From Rosa chinensis (lineage: Eukaryota; Streptophyta; Magnoliopsida; Rosales; Rosaceae), in assembly GCF_002994745.2 (NCBI RefSeq), contig NC_037090.1, positions 38,993,001 to 39,057,000 on the forward strand: a stretch of DNA of 64,000 nt, given 5' to 3'. The translations under genes were made by a program, and so were the position numbers. The notes under the pieces were generated by a model. It was not told the origin of the DNA and searched no databases. It saw only the letters and a list, made by a program, of their open reading frames with translations. Shown one piece after another: positions 1 to 13,878 of this stretch (position 1 is the first letter of the stretch; each line of letters opens with the position of its first letter).

Positions 1-699
1 TACATTGAAATAGGTCACCGAAAAAGTGCCCGGAAAGTGGCCGGAAATTTCGCTAGAAAAGTCACCTAAAAGTTGACCTGAATCGGTCAACCGATCGATG
101 ACCGGTGCTGACCGTCGCTGACCTGGCAGTGGGGTCCTGATACTGACGAGGTAGTGGGTCCTTGGGAGCTGACATGGCAGTGGGTCCTGGAAGCTGACGT
201 GACAGTGGGCCTGCGTCTGTGGGCTTCTGGGCCGAGACAATCTTCTTCTGGGCCGAAGGCTTGGGCCAGTTGCAAGGGGCTTCTCCTTCCTCCTTTTTTT
301 TCTTTCTTCCTTTTCCTTTTACGGATTTTCTGCCGGACGATTCAGTCAGCCAGTTCGGTGAGTTTTAGGCCTGTTTTTAGGGTTTTTCTTCCGATTTCTG
401 AATCTTCAGATTGAGTAGTGTATGCTGACAAAATTTGGCTGAAATTGGATTCCCGGAAGATGGTGAACTGGTGGAATATTTGTTGCGGGTTGTATGGAGC
501 TTCCGGTGGCTGGTTCGGTAGGTTTCCGGCCTGTTCTTCGGGTGTTGCCGCCGGTTCTGGACTCCTGGGATCTAGTACTTCAAAGTGTGGGGTGGAGGCA
601 GAAGAGTCTTCAATGTTTTGTATTCAGATTCAAGGTTTTTAGCTTCTTGAATCATGGTTTGGCTATTTGTTTTAGGATTAGGGCTTCGTGCTGATAACG
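1..699 (-). mobile_element. LTR retrotransposon, internal leader (partial)
   Basis: This is the start of the internal region of an LTR element that continues past the left window edge. On the minus strand the sequence directly after the LTR (686-697) reads TTATCAGCACGA, a primer-binding-like start that differs from the usual plant initiator-Met type seen in the Copia element at 38 kb. The rest is GC-richer leader sequence with repeated 'tgggtcc' and 'gctgac' units between about 100 and 260. No gag or pol homology is visible. The plus-strand ORFs here are antisense to the element and are not believed. Confidence 0.5.
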
Positions 700-937
700 T
701 GTTTTAGAGAAACGAGGATTGAGAGAAAATCGATGTGTATTCTCATTGATAATAGGGGCCTCTTTATATAGATGATTACAATGCATAGAATCTGAATTGT
801 ACAAGGAAAGATAATCATACATTGAATGAATATCTCTAAGATATTCTCCGAGATTATCTCTAATTAAAACTCTATTACCACTAGGTCAAGTAACCTAGAG
901 TTTGGGCCAAACACACAATTAGGGATTTACTTGAACA
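700..937 (-). repeat. LTR of the left-edge retrotransposon
   Basis: Read on the minus strand this 238-bp block starts TGTTCAAG and ends AAAACA, so it has the TG...CA ends expected of an LTR. It carries a TATA box (TATATAAAG on minus, about 760-775) followed by a short transcribed part and a primer-binding-like site. This makes it the 5' LTR of a minus-strand element whose body lies to the left. The second LTR is outside the window, so LTR identity and the target duplication cannot be tested. Confidence 0.5.
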
Positions 938-2064
938 ATCTCCAAATTAGTATATATTAAATTTTCATAAAATAAAATAAAAACTAAACAAAAATAAAAG
1001 TACTTAAATTAATTGACCCAAGTGTCCCGATAACAGTGAAGAATAAATTAGGTATTATTTATCTTTTTTTTATGTGTCAAAATATTTTTTTAATTATAGA
1101 TATTCAATATATTAAATTATATAATTCTAATTATGAATGAAAAGGTTATTTTACCGTACTATTTTACTCACACGAGTGTCACATGATCGCCACATAGGCA
1201 TTTTTAACAGAATAATGGACAGAGTAAGGGCTAACAAAGGGATAGTACATGTACCATTGGATTCCCTGAAAATTTGTAGGTACCAAAAAGTGCATTTTGT
1301 GATAGTTCGGATACTATATGAGGATTTTACCCCTGTGATTATATATAGTCTTAATTGGTTCAATGATATATGAGTGAAACGTACTTCATAATACTCAATA
1401 ACTTATGCTCGAGAATAAGTTAACATCGTAACTTATGATTCGTCGAATCGATCCTGATTCAAAATATTGCAACGCGACATGCTGTTGCTCGGTGAGCTCT
1501 TTGAGGAAACTGAGTCTTGCAGAGAATTGAGCGGGAGATTGACAAGGAGAAGCAGAGCACTGAGAGTGAACACGAGCACGACTCAACTCGCCATATTGAG
1601 TGAGTGAGGGAATGTGTTTAGAAAATGATTAGAGATGGAGACTAAGATCTGATTTGGCTGGGGTTTAATTTTATTTTTTGAAAATATATGCTTGTGAATT
1701 ATTAAAATACTGTACTTTTTTAAGAACATGACAAAGAAAACAGAAAGACATGGTGAAAAGAATTAGAGGGCACCTCGATCACCTTCCATAAGGTTGTTGT
1801 TCACTTGTGTGAATTAGCAATACACGCAAATTAATTTTCGAGTTAAAACGGTCGTCCACCAGATACAGAAATCAAACAAATTCGAATCAAAAGATTTTGT
1901 CTGAGTAAGCTGGCTTATCTACCTAGTCAGTTAAATTTGCCAATTTTTTTAAAAAAAACTGTCATTTTTTTTTATCAAAAATTGTCATTTTCTGAATTAT
2001 TTGAAAAAAAATTCTTTCAAAATCAACTGAATTTTCAAATTTCTCAATTGAAAAAAATGCTAGA
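938..2064. other. AT-rich intergenic DNA, nothing recognised
   Basis: AT-rich sequence with long A and T runs near 1000-1120 and 1940-2080. The short ORFs at 1137-1586 overlap on both strands and show no family features. No RNA gene or transposon end was recognised. Confidence 0.5.
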
Positions 2065-2523
2065 TTTTTTTTTTTGAAAATAACGGCATTTGGAACTCAG
2101 TCAAGCTGGGAGGCTCAGCCCCACGCCCATATTATTAATAGGTAGATTAAAATGTTGCACGGGGGGGAGGTAATACCTAAACTCCGAGCAAGCATAGTTG
2201 CGTTACAATTATCCTCATAGAGGACATCCGCTAAAAAAGTAGGAGCTTCATCTAAACAAAGATCCACAATATGATCTAAACTAGCAAAGTGAACCAATTT
2301 ATATGCTATACTATTTGCTTCACGAAAAATACATGTCGAATTCTAATCTAATTAAATATCTACAAGTAGTCTTTACAATCATTTAGAATCAGACTAACCC
2401 GAGAATTATCCTCCACATGGTGATTGAGGGCAGCCACTATAATGGAGCAGTCACTTCCATCCTAGATGTATCGGTAGAAGCAAGCCCTGACGACAGGCCT
2501 CTGAGAAGTCTCTGGGAAGTCTA
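2065..2523 (-). mobile_element. 5'-truncated LINE, RNase H tail and 3' end
   Basis: On the minus strand this is the 3' end of a plant L1-type LINE. A reading frame around 2297-2115 has the character of the C-terminal tail after the RNase H domain (A-H-F-A-S-L-D style, then a short acidic end), followed by a 3' UTR and a poly(A) run (plus-strand poly-T at 2065-2075). The same kind of tail occurs in the larger LINE near 42 kb. The 7-bp word GCTAGAT flanks both sides (up to the poly-T, and 2524-2530) and may be the target duplication, though it is short enough to be chance. Only the last 0.45 kb is present. Confidence 0.6.
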
Positions 2524-2867
2524 GCTAGATATAATTGTAAAACATTAACTTAAATGCCACGAGTTTTAGAGGTCACATCTTATTTATATGCCAACCAACC
2601 TTGTATTAGATTAATTGAACTCTTCCAGACCAACAGATAATGTCGATCCTTGTGTACTATATATATAGGCCATTTTGCCTTAGAACATAGGATGCTTCAT
2701 AACCAAGCAAATGGGAAATTGTGGGTATATTTAGCTTAGCAAAACGTGATATATTTTGCTTAATTTGTGATCTTTCCACATGGTACGTAATTCATTTTTG
2801 TCCTTGGCCATGTCCGTCTTACGTGATAATCCAATTAATATACAAAACCCTAAATCTAACGCGATCA

Positions 2868-2970
2868 TCTATATATTTTCATCCAAGTTGGCAAGTTCCA
2901 AGGTCATAATTGCATTTTAATTTTCTATATATTTTCATCCAAGTTCCAAGGTCACAATTGCATTTTAATT
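2868..2970. repeat. Two-copy tandem duplication
   Basis: Unit 1 (2868-2922) and unit 2 (2924-2970) both start TCTATATATTTTCATCC and end GCATTTTAATT. Unit 2 lacks an 8-bp 'ggcaagtt' segment and has one substitution (cataat versus cacaat). The high similarity suggests a recent local duplication. Confidence 0.8.
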
Positions 2971-3918
2971 TACTCCAAAAGAAAAAAGAATAAAATAAAT
3001 CAGCTACTACCGACCCAGCCGCCAGCAAGCAGGAACCATCTTACGTTTCCTGTTAATAAAAACACAATATCTATTAGTACCTACCTGTACCTAATTAATT
3101 GATTTTATAAAGATCCCATTTAGCAAGATTTGTATCCTGTTTAGGCAAAATTCATATTTTGTTGAAAATAGTAAAAGTGTAAAATTACATCAGCGTACTT
3201 GGTTTTTGAATTGTGCGCATTTTTTTTAACTTAGTATAATTTGAATTTGGGACTCTGTTACTTTATTATTAACCTTTTTTGTCTTTCATCGTTTCCGCTA
3301 ATATTAAAAATTATGCTTTCACTGTAATCAAGAATTAATTTGTGTATACTCTCATGGATGGGTAGTATGTCCACCAATGACTCAGGTGTCTTTCCCTTCC
3401 TTAACTTAAAATACGAAATTCCTCTGGACAACTCAAGACATTGTACTCATTATATTTTATTCGATCCTATGATCATAGTTGGTTTAATAAAAACAAATAA
3501 TGAAAGAATATTGATTGGTTATTGCCTTAATGGGCGCAGCGGCTAAAGATGCGGTACACGTTGCGTTTGTAGCTAGCACACCAAAAACAGATAAAAAAGA
3601 AAAAATAAAAAAAGAAATGCTGGAAATACGTCAGCGCGTGATGGATAGTGAGAGCTGTATATATAGGACAATTCCGTAACAGAAGGAACAGTAATGTAAT
3701 CGCCAAACAGAGTTTTGAGGGCTTTAGTGTTGTTGATGAGTGAAACCAGTGCGCGCACAGAATTGAGGTTTTCGAGAATCCACTCTTAACTTGTGGCTCT
3801 CTCTCTGTCTCTTTTTCCAAATTCCAAGTTGCACCGTGATATTTCGACGTTGATCTTTATCGTCTTCCTCAGCAAATAGCCAGGGTTTCCGTGAATAAAG
3901 GTACCTTTAAGCTTTCGC

Positions 3919-3922
3919 TCTG

Positions 3923-3971
<49 letters not shown>
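3919..3971. repeat. Compound (TC)n-(TA)n microsatellite
   Basis: A TC run (3919-3945) passes directly into a TA run (to 3971), about 165 bp before the start codon of the channel gene, so probably in its 5' leader or promoter. Confidence 0.9.
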
Positions 3972-4136
3972 GATACGTAGCTAGCTAGGTTGGACTATAT
4001 CATACCCAACCATTCATGATCATGGATAAGCCTAATCTAGCAAACTAGCTTAGCTTCTTGGATCACCTGCTGTTCATTCATCACGTTTTCGATTTCGATT
4101 TCAATATATATTGTGAGTTAGAAGGTGTTAGATAAA

Positions 4137-7100
4137 ATGCGTGGGTATTATAAACAGAAGAAGAAGGGCAAAATGTCGAGGAGAGTAGTGGAGGACGAGG
4201 ACGTGGACGAGGTTGGGGATGATGAGGAGGAAGAGAACGAGTATGAGGTGCAGGATCTGCGGGACAGGATCAAGTCGTCACGGGGAAGCAGATTCAATCT
4301 GATATCGAACGATTTGGGGCTGGATGGATCGTCGACGTCGACAACTCGGAGGAGAATGAGGAACTACCTGAGCCGAGAGAGCGTCATCACTGGCGTCAAA
4401 GGCCTCTCCAAGGGCATCGGCGTTATTCATCCAGACAACAGGTACCCTTTTCACTGCTCTTATACCTCCTTCAACCTTTTTTTTTGGTTAATTTAAGCGA
4501 AAAAAGAAACAAAATTAATTAAATTAAAGAGGCCGGATCCGATATTTTTTTGGTTTTTATTGACTCTAGTCACTCTACAACTGCGGGAAGCTAAAACGCC
4601 ATAGACCGTTGGACACTTGGGATTATTGGATTTGGCTTTTGGATGATGAGGGTCGCAATCTTTTATTTTTATTTTTATGACAAGGGTCGCAATCTTTGTG
4701 TCTTTCAAACTTATTGATTAGTATAGGTGGAGATGATAATACTGGATGATATTGATCGTTGCATTATTTAGTATTAATCACGCCACACCACTATCACTAG
4801 TAAATTAAAACTTCACAGTTCCACATGACAACAAATATAGGTTTGGTGGAAATTAAACACTAGGAGTTAACTTAAGCAGTGAAGAGTAGACATTGAATTA
4901 TAATTAAAATAATTATATTATTATATAAGATAGCGATGATCGATTTTCAGTGTTAAAAAAATAGATCATTTGACCTCTCTATGGGTTGAATATGAGTGCT
5001 TATCATGGAATGACTTGTGAAGTTTTAATTTGGGATTTTGGATGGGTGGCGTCATATCATTATCAAATAATTAAGATGGATCGGCAAATATATGAAATGA
5101 ACGACCAGGCTTTGTTGTGATTGTTACAGCTGCATGCATTGCACAATGCAACTGCATATCTGTATTGTACAGGACACGCCATCTGACTCGATCGTACAGC
5201 TAGCAATTTCTCTGCTTCGCTTGCATGTGCAACTCAATGCCTACTTTTCCTTTCCCTCGTGTCAATCTGAATCCAGAAATCCCTAGCAAAGGGGCGCAAT
5301 ACTTTTCTTTGAGGTGACTAGATAGCTCACCACGTACGCAAATTTTTAATATTAAAACATTGATATTTCGCAATGAGGTTTTGAAAAGAAAGATTTTAAC
5401 TGGGTAGGCCGATCTACCACGTTGCAAGATTGCCTCTTAAATTTTAAGAAGTGACGGGAAGAATAAATCAAGTGGGAAAAACCGGTCATAGAGCCACTCC
5501 TACCAGCGAGAGGGATGAAATCACCTTTCCAACATTTTTATCCCTTTCAATATGACTAATCCATAAAGATTAAAAAAATGAAACAAAAGATTAAGAACTC
5601 GCTGAGAAGGCATTAAGCTGAGAAGGAATTTTTTTTTTTTTTTGGTAAGCAAGCTGAGAAGGTATTGGGTTAAACAACTTGCCCAATGGATCTATATGAC
5701 GCGTTAATCAAAAATCGCCACATGGAGTAGTTTTTAAAAAGTAAGAGTGCTTTATCCTTTTTATGTGAAAAACATAAATATTTAGTTCATTTACTTACTT
5801 ATGTGTCATATTTCTATTAGCTGTTCGGACAAATTTAGATTGGCTTACTTATTATTGTTGAGATTATAGATTCCATGTGAAAAAAAAATGAGGACATTGC
5901 ATATGAATTTATGAGGATTTTGACCACAGTAATGATTGATTTAGGATGTGACCCCTAAATATTTTATCAACTATGACCTCGTGGTAAATCATTTCATATG
6001 GAAAGTTTGATTAAAAGACAAAAAAAAAAAAAAAAAAAAGGCTAAAACCTTATCCAACAATCACTTTGTAGAATAATACCATTTATACGTATAATAATTA
6101 TAGAAAGTGAATTTATTTATACAAAATTCTCTCTTTGATATTTCTTAATTATATGGTTCATCATAGGATTGAGTTGATCACATAGTTAGTAGTTATCTAT
6201 ATCAACGTGTATGAGTCAACGTTTTGATCTTTTCTTGAGGAAAGCCGTCTAAACACAATCAAATCGAGATTTCTTTTTACCCCACAATTTAAATCCATTT
6301 TCTTTTCCTTGTTATTAAATTTTTTTTGGCACCATAAACAAATATTAGAAGTGAATTACGCACCCCGGTTGGCCTTACTATATATGATGGTGGATGAAGA
6401 ATGTGCCAAGGATAAGCGTAGAGTGACATCTTGAGCTCATCTGCAACATAGTCCAATTATCCCTGTCATTTAGTTTAGGCATCAAGGTTGTGTAGTTAGT
6501 CAAAGTTGAAAAACTTGAAACTCAAAGATAGAAAATGCTGCAGATACGAATTTGCCAGCCAAAAGAAAAATTCCATCAAGGAAACAACGATGTGGATTAC
6601 TTTGAAAAGTAGAGCAAATTGACCGGCTCAAAGCTCAACCGAGCTAATTATCAATGTGGATCAAATTTAGCCCAAATCCTACTCATTCCATTTATGAACA
6701 TTCGTTGAATGAGGAAAAAACTTGTGCACGGGTTGATATATATCAAACTGTACGTATTAAGTCTATACAATCTCAGACCTATTATTATCCTTTATTCTCT
6801 GATTGTCTTCACCCATGTAAATCATCGTTTCGAGATAATTTTTGTAAAACTCAACAAAATCAAAAAGTTATATAGTCAACCAAAATATCAAGAAATGGAG
6901 GGTTTCTTCTATGTAGTTTAGACGGTAGAATCGTCGGTTTCGGGCAGAAGTAACACGACAGGGGTGCGTACCGTGTACGTGTGAAATATATAAAAACGTG
7001 GATTTTGCTTGGGTTCGTATTTTGTCTCTGATATTCAGATCAGTGGGTGCTAACATGTTGGAGGAAATAATGCAGGTGGTATCGGGTATGGACGAAAGTG

Positions 7101-10100
7101 ATACTAGTATGGGCAATCTACTCGTCCTTCTTCACACCATTCGAGTTCGGGTTTTTCAGGGGTTTGGAAGAGAGACTCTTTATCCTAGACATCGTGGGTC
7201 AAGTAGCTTTCCTCGTCGACATTATTCTGCACTTCTTCCTCGCCTACAGGGACAGCCAGACCTATCGAATGGTCCATAAGCGCAACCTCATTGCTCTCCG
7301 GTTTGTTTCTTCCATCTTCTTCCCAGATTAATGTCAAGTATATATAGCTTGTTCGATTCTTATGCATGTATACCACAATTTGATGGGTTCATGGCTTTTG
7401 CTTTGTAGGTATTTGAAATCTAGTTTCATCGTTGACTTGCTTGGTTGCATGCCTTGGGATAATATCTACAAGGTACGAACTACCATTTCTAATTCCTTTT
7501 CCTCTCGTGTTTATTTATATGGAGTGTCATGGGCTATTGCATTTGCATTTTTCCTTTTTCAGTCTTGTGCTGCCTGGATGCATGTAAACTTGTAATGGAT
7601 TGGCAACTCTATGCAAATGATAATCAAATTGTACCTTTAACATGCTGTTGCTCATCTACTCACCTTTCTACTTTTTGAACAGGCTTGTGGGAGAAGAGAG
7701 GAAGTGAGGTACCTTCTATGGATAAGGTTGAGTCGGGTGCGCAAAGTCACTAAGTTTTTCCGAGACCTTGAGAAGGATATTCGGATTAGTTATGAGTTTA
7801 CCAGGATTGCAAAGCTTCTGGTTGTTGAGCTCTATTGCACACATACAGCAGCCTGCATCTTTTACTACTTGGCCACCACCTTGCCTCCTGTAGAAGAGGG
7901 GTACACATGGATTGGAAGTTTGAAGTTGGGTGACTACAGTTATTCAAACTTCAGAGATATCGATCTGTGGAAGCGCTATACAACATCTTTATATTTTGCC
8001 ATTGTAACCATGGCTACTGTTGGTAAGTTACTTCTTCTTTTTTTTCTTTTTTTTTTCTGTTATGATTTCACCCATAATTTTTACCTTCATTTGACTCTCA
8101 TTCTCTTATCTTTGATAATCCTACTGAAAAAGAACTATAAACCTTCAAGGCATATGTGGACATATACTTAACTATAATGTTATCCATATAATATTATCCA
8201 TGTCTCATTCAGAATTGTTGACAAATATATTTAAAGTACTATCTTGATTTGCACTTATCAGTTGATAATTTTGAGTAATGAGTGAAGAACACTATTTCTG
8301 CCACAGGATACGGAGATATACATGCAGTAAACCTGAGGGAAATGATCTTCATAATGGCTTATGTTTCTTTTGACATGGTTCTTGGGGCTTATTTGATTGG
8401 TAACATGACAGCCTTAATTGTAAAAGGATCAAAGACAGAAAAGTTCAGGGATAAAATGACAGATCTTATCAAATATATGAACAGAAATAGACTTGGTAAG
8501 GATATCCGTAATCAGATCAAAGGCCACTTGCGTTTGCAGTATGAGAGTAGCTACACGGAGGCTGCTGTTCTCCAGGACATCCCTGCTTCAATTCGCGCTA
8601 AGGTAACATACTTATGAGAGTCCTGTGAGTGTCTTCATATTCTCGACTTAATTAGAATAGAATCCTTAAAATATTTCAACTATGTGCATGTTCTGCAGTT
8701 ATTATAATTACATGCTTCCCATCCTGGGTCCATCTGTGTTCTTTTTTACCTCTTTTGTTTTAATATTTATTTTTTATCCTTCTATTTCCTTGAAAGAATA
8801 TAGGTTTGCTAACAAAGACCTATCACTATTTCTCTAGGGTGTGAGCGCCGCTACAAGTGTTCTTGCTTATTGCATGTTTCGTGTTTTAAGTTTTTAGTTG
8901 AGAATAATATCCTTATTTGTCTTATATTATTTGTATGTTAATGGCATAGATACGTCCATAATGGAGCTGTAGGCTGCAAAAGTACTTATACACATATAAA
9001 TTAGGATCTAACTTTCATTTCAAATTATATGCATTATGCAGACTACTGCATAACATAGGGTTGTTGGTTAGTTGAGCTTTTCTTTTGAGAGATTTCTGTA
9101 TCATCATTTTTTTTTCTTTTTCATTGCAGATTTCACAAACCTTATATTTTCCAAACATTGTAAATGTTCCTCTCTTCAAGGGATGCTCAACGGAATTCAT
9201 CAATCAGATTGTATGTCCTTTTTTTTCTTTCATTTACATAATAAATGTTCAAATGAAAAATGATATTTGTACAAAGTTGAATTTGTTTGTAGGCTAGCTG
9301 GTAGTTCATCATAGACAATGAAAATCAAATTAAATTGGTAATTGTAATTATGGAAACATTGTAAATAGTGTTTACTATCTTGCATGGAAATGACTTTGAC
9401 TTAGAACCTTATTTCAAAGTCAATAACAAATGTATTAAGTGTGTACTGTAATGTCCCTGTTTGTGGGTCATGCCAATTAGTCCACCTTAAAGAAGCACCT
9501 GGTGGTGTAATTGTGTCAAACATTCAGGAGTTTTCATGTGTAACGCCACATATAACGTCAAATAAAATCTTCCTTGGTTCATGGATATCTTTGCATAATG
9601 TGTACTAATGAATTTGGTATTCTTATTCTTTTCATTCTGCAGGTTACTAAGCTACATGAGGAATTTTTTCTTCCAGGAGAAGTGATAATGGAACCTGGAA
9701 ATGTGGTAGATCAAGTTTATTTTGTCTGTCATGGTGTACTGGTACGTTTTCAGTTTCTAGATTCACTGGTGGATCCAATTTAATTAGTTCAGTAAACTTA
9801 TGTCAGTTTGCTTTTGAATTGATTTCTGGGTTTGCCTACATTGCCTTCATGTTGGTTCATTAAGTCGACCAGTTCCACATAGTGGTAGACTGGCTGCAAT
9901 CAGTGGTAGGCTAGCTCAGCCTGGTCTCTAGCTAGTTTATGCTTTCATGGATCTTGTCTACTGTTGTAGGGGGCTGGTCTACTATTGATGTACGGAAACG
10001 TTAGTGTACTGTAAACATTTCCCTGATTGTTTTACCCCCAAAAGTTTAATTTATTTTCAAGGGTTTACCAAACAACTAAATTTTTATTTATTTATTTATT

Positions 10101-11007
10101 TTTGTTATTTTAAAAACCTGGCTTTCGAAAACCATCCCCACTGCATCAGCCTTCTTGGGTTTTCCTTCCTCCTTTTAGTTTCTTAAAGATTTCTGCTGAT
10201 ATTATTGAGTTCAACTACTTGCTGCTGACACATAAAAAGACACTTTTTCAGTTTATGCATAAATATAATGTTAGCACACCATAGATTCTAGTTACATGTA
10301 TAGATTGGTTGGCCTTGGTGATATGAACTTTTAAGAACATGCAATAACTGAGGTATCACGAGTCCTCTGATGTTGCCAGGAGATCACCCCTTTTCGTTTG
10401 AAAGTCTCTTTCCTTCTTGCATTTTCCAATATATTTGGATCTTGCATTTTATTTCTCCTAAGAGCCAACATGGAATGTGGTTTGTGATGCTTTCAACAAA
10501 CGGATGCCTATCTGTAAATCTATAAAATGATTGAAGGAATTCTCTTTCTCAATTTTTAGTGGATTGTATCCTTATCGCTTCAAACTATTTCAATAGTAGA
10601 TCTAAGACTAAAGATCCTACCATAGCATGGTCACAGCAGTAAAAAGGATAGTATGTAATACTATTTCATTATCTTTTTCTATTGTAATTTGATATTTTGA
10701 TCACATTGCACAATCATCTGACCTACATGGCCCCTCTGATATGATCAAAGCTATTCTTGTACAGGAGGAGGTGGGTTTAGGCGAAGATGGATCAGAAGAA
10801 ACAGTTTCGCTTTTGCAACCCAACAGCTCATTTGGACAAGTCTCCATCCTTTGCAACATTCCCCAACCTTATACAGTTAGGGTATGTGAACTGTGCAGGC
10901 TTCTGCGACTGGATAAACAATCATTTACAAGTATCCTTGACATATACTTTTATGATGGGCGGAAAATCTTGAACAACCTTCTAGAGGTTTGTTCTCTATA
11001 TCTAATT

Positions 11008-11050
<43 letters not shown>

Positions 11051-13878
11051 TGTTTTCTGAGTAAAGTTGAGTATATTTGTAGTGGGTGTCAATCATATGG
11101 CTGAAATTTTTACAGGGTAAAGGACCTCATATCAAGCAACTAGAATCAGACATTACTTTCCATATTGGAAAGCAAGAAGCTGAACTTGCTTTGAAGGTGA
11201 ATAGTGCTGCTTATCATGGAGATCTGCATCAGCTAAAATGTTTGATCCGAGCTGGAGCTGATCCCAACAAGACAGATTATGATGGAAGGTCACCCTTGGT
11301 ATGAAACGTTTCATGAATTTCAGATGACACACACACATATATACATATAGATTTAATGTATGTACACACACACACACCCCACACACATACATATAGATTT
11401 AATATATTTAGCTATTGAATTCCTTCCTAAAGACAGACAAGTAATTGGGGATAGCTGTACTTTTGAACAGACTAGTAAGTACAGAAAACTGAGCCAAAAC
11501 TGATAGCTGAAAGTTAAATCCTAAAATTTAAGTCCTGAAAAGCAAACTGCAACTTAAAGCATAGACCATGTCAGGAAATGGACTTAAAACAAATTCTCAA
11601 CATTGAGCACGCTATTGAAAGCACCCACAGTGCGATTATCTGCCCCTGAGGAAATTTAAATAGTCATGTATATTCAATCTTTGTGTGCTGTATTTTTAAA
11701 CAAATTATTAAGGGTCAATTCAAAATTGGTAAAAAAAAAAAAAATGAACATATGATCCTGTTATACTAGGCTCAAGCCGGCATGTTCATTTTGCATGAGC
11801 TTCATGCTGACAAAGCCATTAGAAGGCTCTAGCATACACCCAATTTGTATGATCAGGATTGTTACTCCTACAGGGAAGTATTTATTCTAGTCAGCTCTAA
11901 TAGTTGAAGTTCATGATTTTTAAAGTTCTAAACATGGACAAAATTGCTCATCCTAGCAAGAAAAGTCAACAGCTATAGCTTTAGGAGGGATTAAGGACTG
12001 TATTTAACAAGACTTGCAAGATGTGGACCTTATAATGTAGTTGTAAAAAACATGTCTATAGATTAAAAAAAGCGGCTAAAGACTTGGGGCCAATTTGCAA
12101 TTATCTAGAAATATTTACAAGGGAGATGCCTTTTGTCTGAAAGGAGTCTTATTTCTTCTCTACAGCATCTTGCTGCATTACGAGGGCATGAAGATATTAC
12201 ACTTTTCCTTATTCAGGAAGGAGTAGACATCAATATCAATGGTAAATATATGATAAAATATATAATGTTGTTTTCCTTGTATGCTCTTATTTGTAACCCA
12301 ATAGTTTGATGTGGGTTTGTTTTTCATAGACAATTTTGGGAACACACCCTTACTTGAAGCCATCAAGAATGGTCATGATCGAGTTTCTTCTCTACTTATA
12401 AAAGAAGGGGCCTCCTTGAAGATAGAGAATGCTGGTAGTTTTTTATGTTCAGCAATAGCAAAGGGGGATTCAGATTTCCTTAAAAAGTTATTGTCAAATG
12501 GCATTGATCCGAACTCCAAGGGTTATGATCAACGGACCCCACTGCATATAGCTGCCTCAGAAGGACTATATTTGATGGCAAAGTTGCTGTTAGAAGCTGG
12601 GGCAAACGTTTTCTCAAAGGACAGGTAAACTTCTAATAACCATTTCTTTTCGATGTCAATAGATACATATGTCAACTTTTCTTATGATTAGTATTCTTTT
12701 GCAAAATACATAGCTTAACTACACCATTTGAGATTATAATGTTATCTGGATCAGGTTAAGCAACATCATTTTAGCATGTCACTTAATAGTTTCATTCAAC
12801 TTTTCTTCCCACCCTTGGTTTTTGCATGCATCTGTCTGTGCTTGCTCCATGCCTATCAGAATAAGAAAGAAGGAGGCAGTTATAAACAATATGATATAGT
12901 ACTGTCTGTGCTTGCTCTATGCCTCCAACAACCTTATGATTGTTTGGTTACCCTGCAGGTGGGGAAACACCCCACTAGATGAAGGTCGGATGTGTGGGAA
13001 CAAGAATTTGATTAGATTACTGGAAGAAGCAAAGGATGCTCAGTTGTCGGAATTCCCATACCGTGCTCAAGAAATTGCAGGTACTTGAGATAATTCTTTT
13101 ATAATCTCTTTGCTACATTAAATGGAACCTAGATTAGATTTATTGACCTGGAGGCAAGCCAAACTGCTATCAAAAGGTTCATTTTGTTTTTTTATTTTTT
13201 TCTTCAAAAAGGTTTGAAATAACAAGAGCCACAAATCCGAGTCTAATTGCAGTAAGGTGTTACTTTTGTAATCACCAATTCTGAAACCAAGGGGTGCCAA
13301 TGTGGGATTGAACCATGTCTAGTTTTGGCAAAAGAAGTAATATCTGCAGACGACCTGACTGGATTTAACAGTGGAAATTTTTACCGTCTTACTGGGTCTA
13401 GGAAACAAGTCAAGGCATTTTCAGAAGTAGGAGTTTAGGTGAAGTCTTTTTTTCATAATGCCTCCAAGTGCAGTCCCAACTTTAGAATAGTGTTTCCATT
13501 TTCAGTTGAACGAGGAAACATATTACAGGATCAGAGCAACTTGCTTCCCTTACTATGAACAACTTAACAATTAGTGCTCAACTTACTTGTCACCGGTCTG
13601 TTGATACTAAATTACTGTTGCAACTTGCAGATAAAATGCATCCGAAGAAATGCACAGTGTTTCCATTCCACCCATGGGATAGCAAAGAACACAGAAAACC
13701 TGGAATAGTGTTATGGGTCCCTGCCACTATTGAAAAGCTTATCAACACAGCGTCGGAGAAACTAGAATTTGAAGGTGGTATGTGTATATTATCTGAAGAT
13801 GCAGGTAAAATTCTTGATGTAGGCTTGATAAATGATGGTCAGAAGCTGTATTTAGTCACCGAGACGCATTTGAAATAA
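4137..13878 (+). CDS. SKOR: Outward-rectifying Shaker K+ channel, SKOR/GORK type
   Basis: Voltage-gated K+ channel subunit; relatives release K+ from root stelar cells into xylem (SKOR) or from guard cells (GORK). Thirteen exons: 4137-4441, 7076-7300, 7409-7472, 7683-8022, 8307-8602, 9130-9210, 9643-9741, 10765-10986, 11116-11298, 12166-12241, 12330-12624, 12959-13080, 13631-13878. All junctions are GT-AG and the sum is 2556 nt (851 aa plus stop; Arabidopsis SKOR is 828). Order: acidic N-terminus, S1 (~108), S2, S3, basic S4 in exon 4, S5, pore T-V-G-Y-G-D split by intron 4 (~310), S6, cyclic-nucleotide-binding fold (~437-550), ankyrin repeats (~570-760), C-terminal KHA domain. Intron 1 is long (2.6 kb). 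The ATG at 4137 is chosen because the frame's upstream codon at 4125 is GTG. The S6 gating motif reads D-M-V instead of D-M-I. SKOR versus GORK is not decided; the family is certain. Confidence 0.93.
11011..11048. repeat. (AT)n microsatellite in K+ channel intron 8
   Basis: An uninterrupted AT dinucleotide run inside the intron between 10986 and 11116. Confidence 0.9.

Larger units (their letters stand above)
2524..4136. other. Upstream region of the K+ channel gene
   Basis: This stretch holds an imperfect tandem duplication (2868-2922 and 2924-2970) of a unit containing 'ttttcatccaagtt', then AT-rich DNA, then presumed promoter and 5' leader with a TC/TA microsatellite. No other gene was seen. 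The minus-strand ORFs at 3527-3820 have no recognisable features. Confidence 0.45.

Noticed and set aside
154..694. Overlapping plus-strand ORFs at the left edge
   Set aside because: They are antisense to the LTR element leader and contain only low-complexity hydrophobic or G/S-rich sequence.
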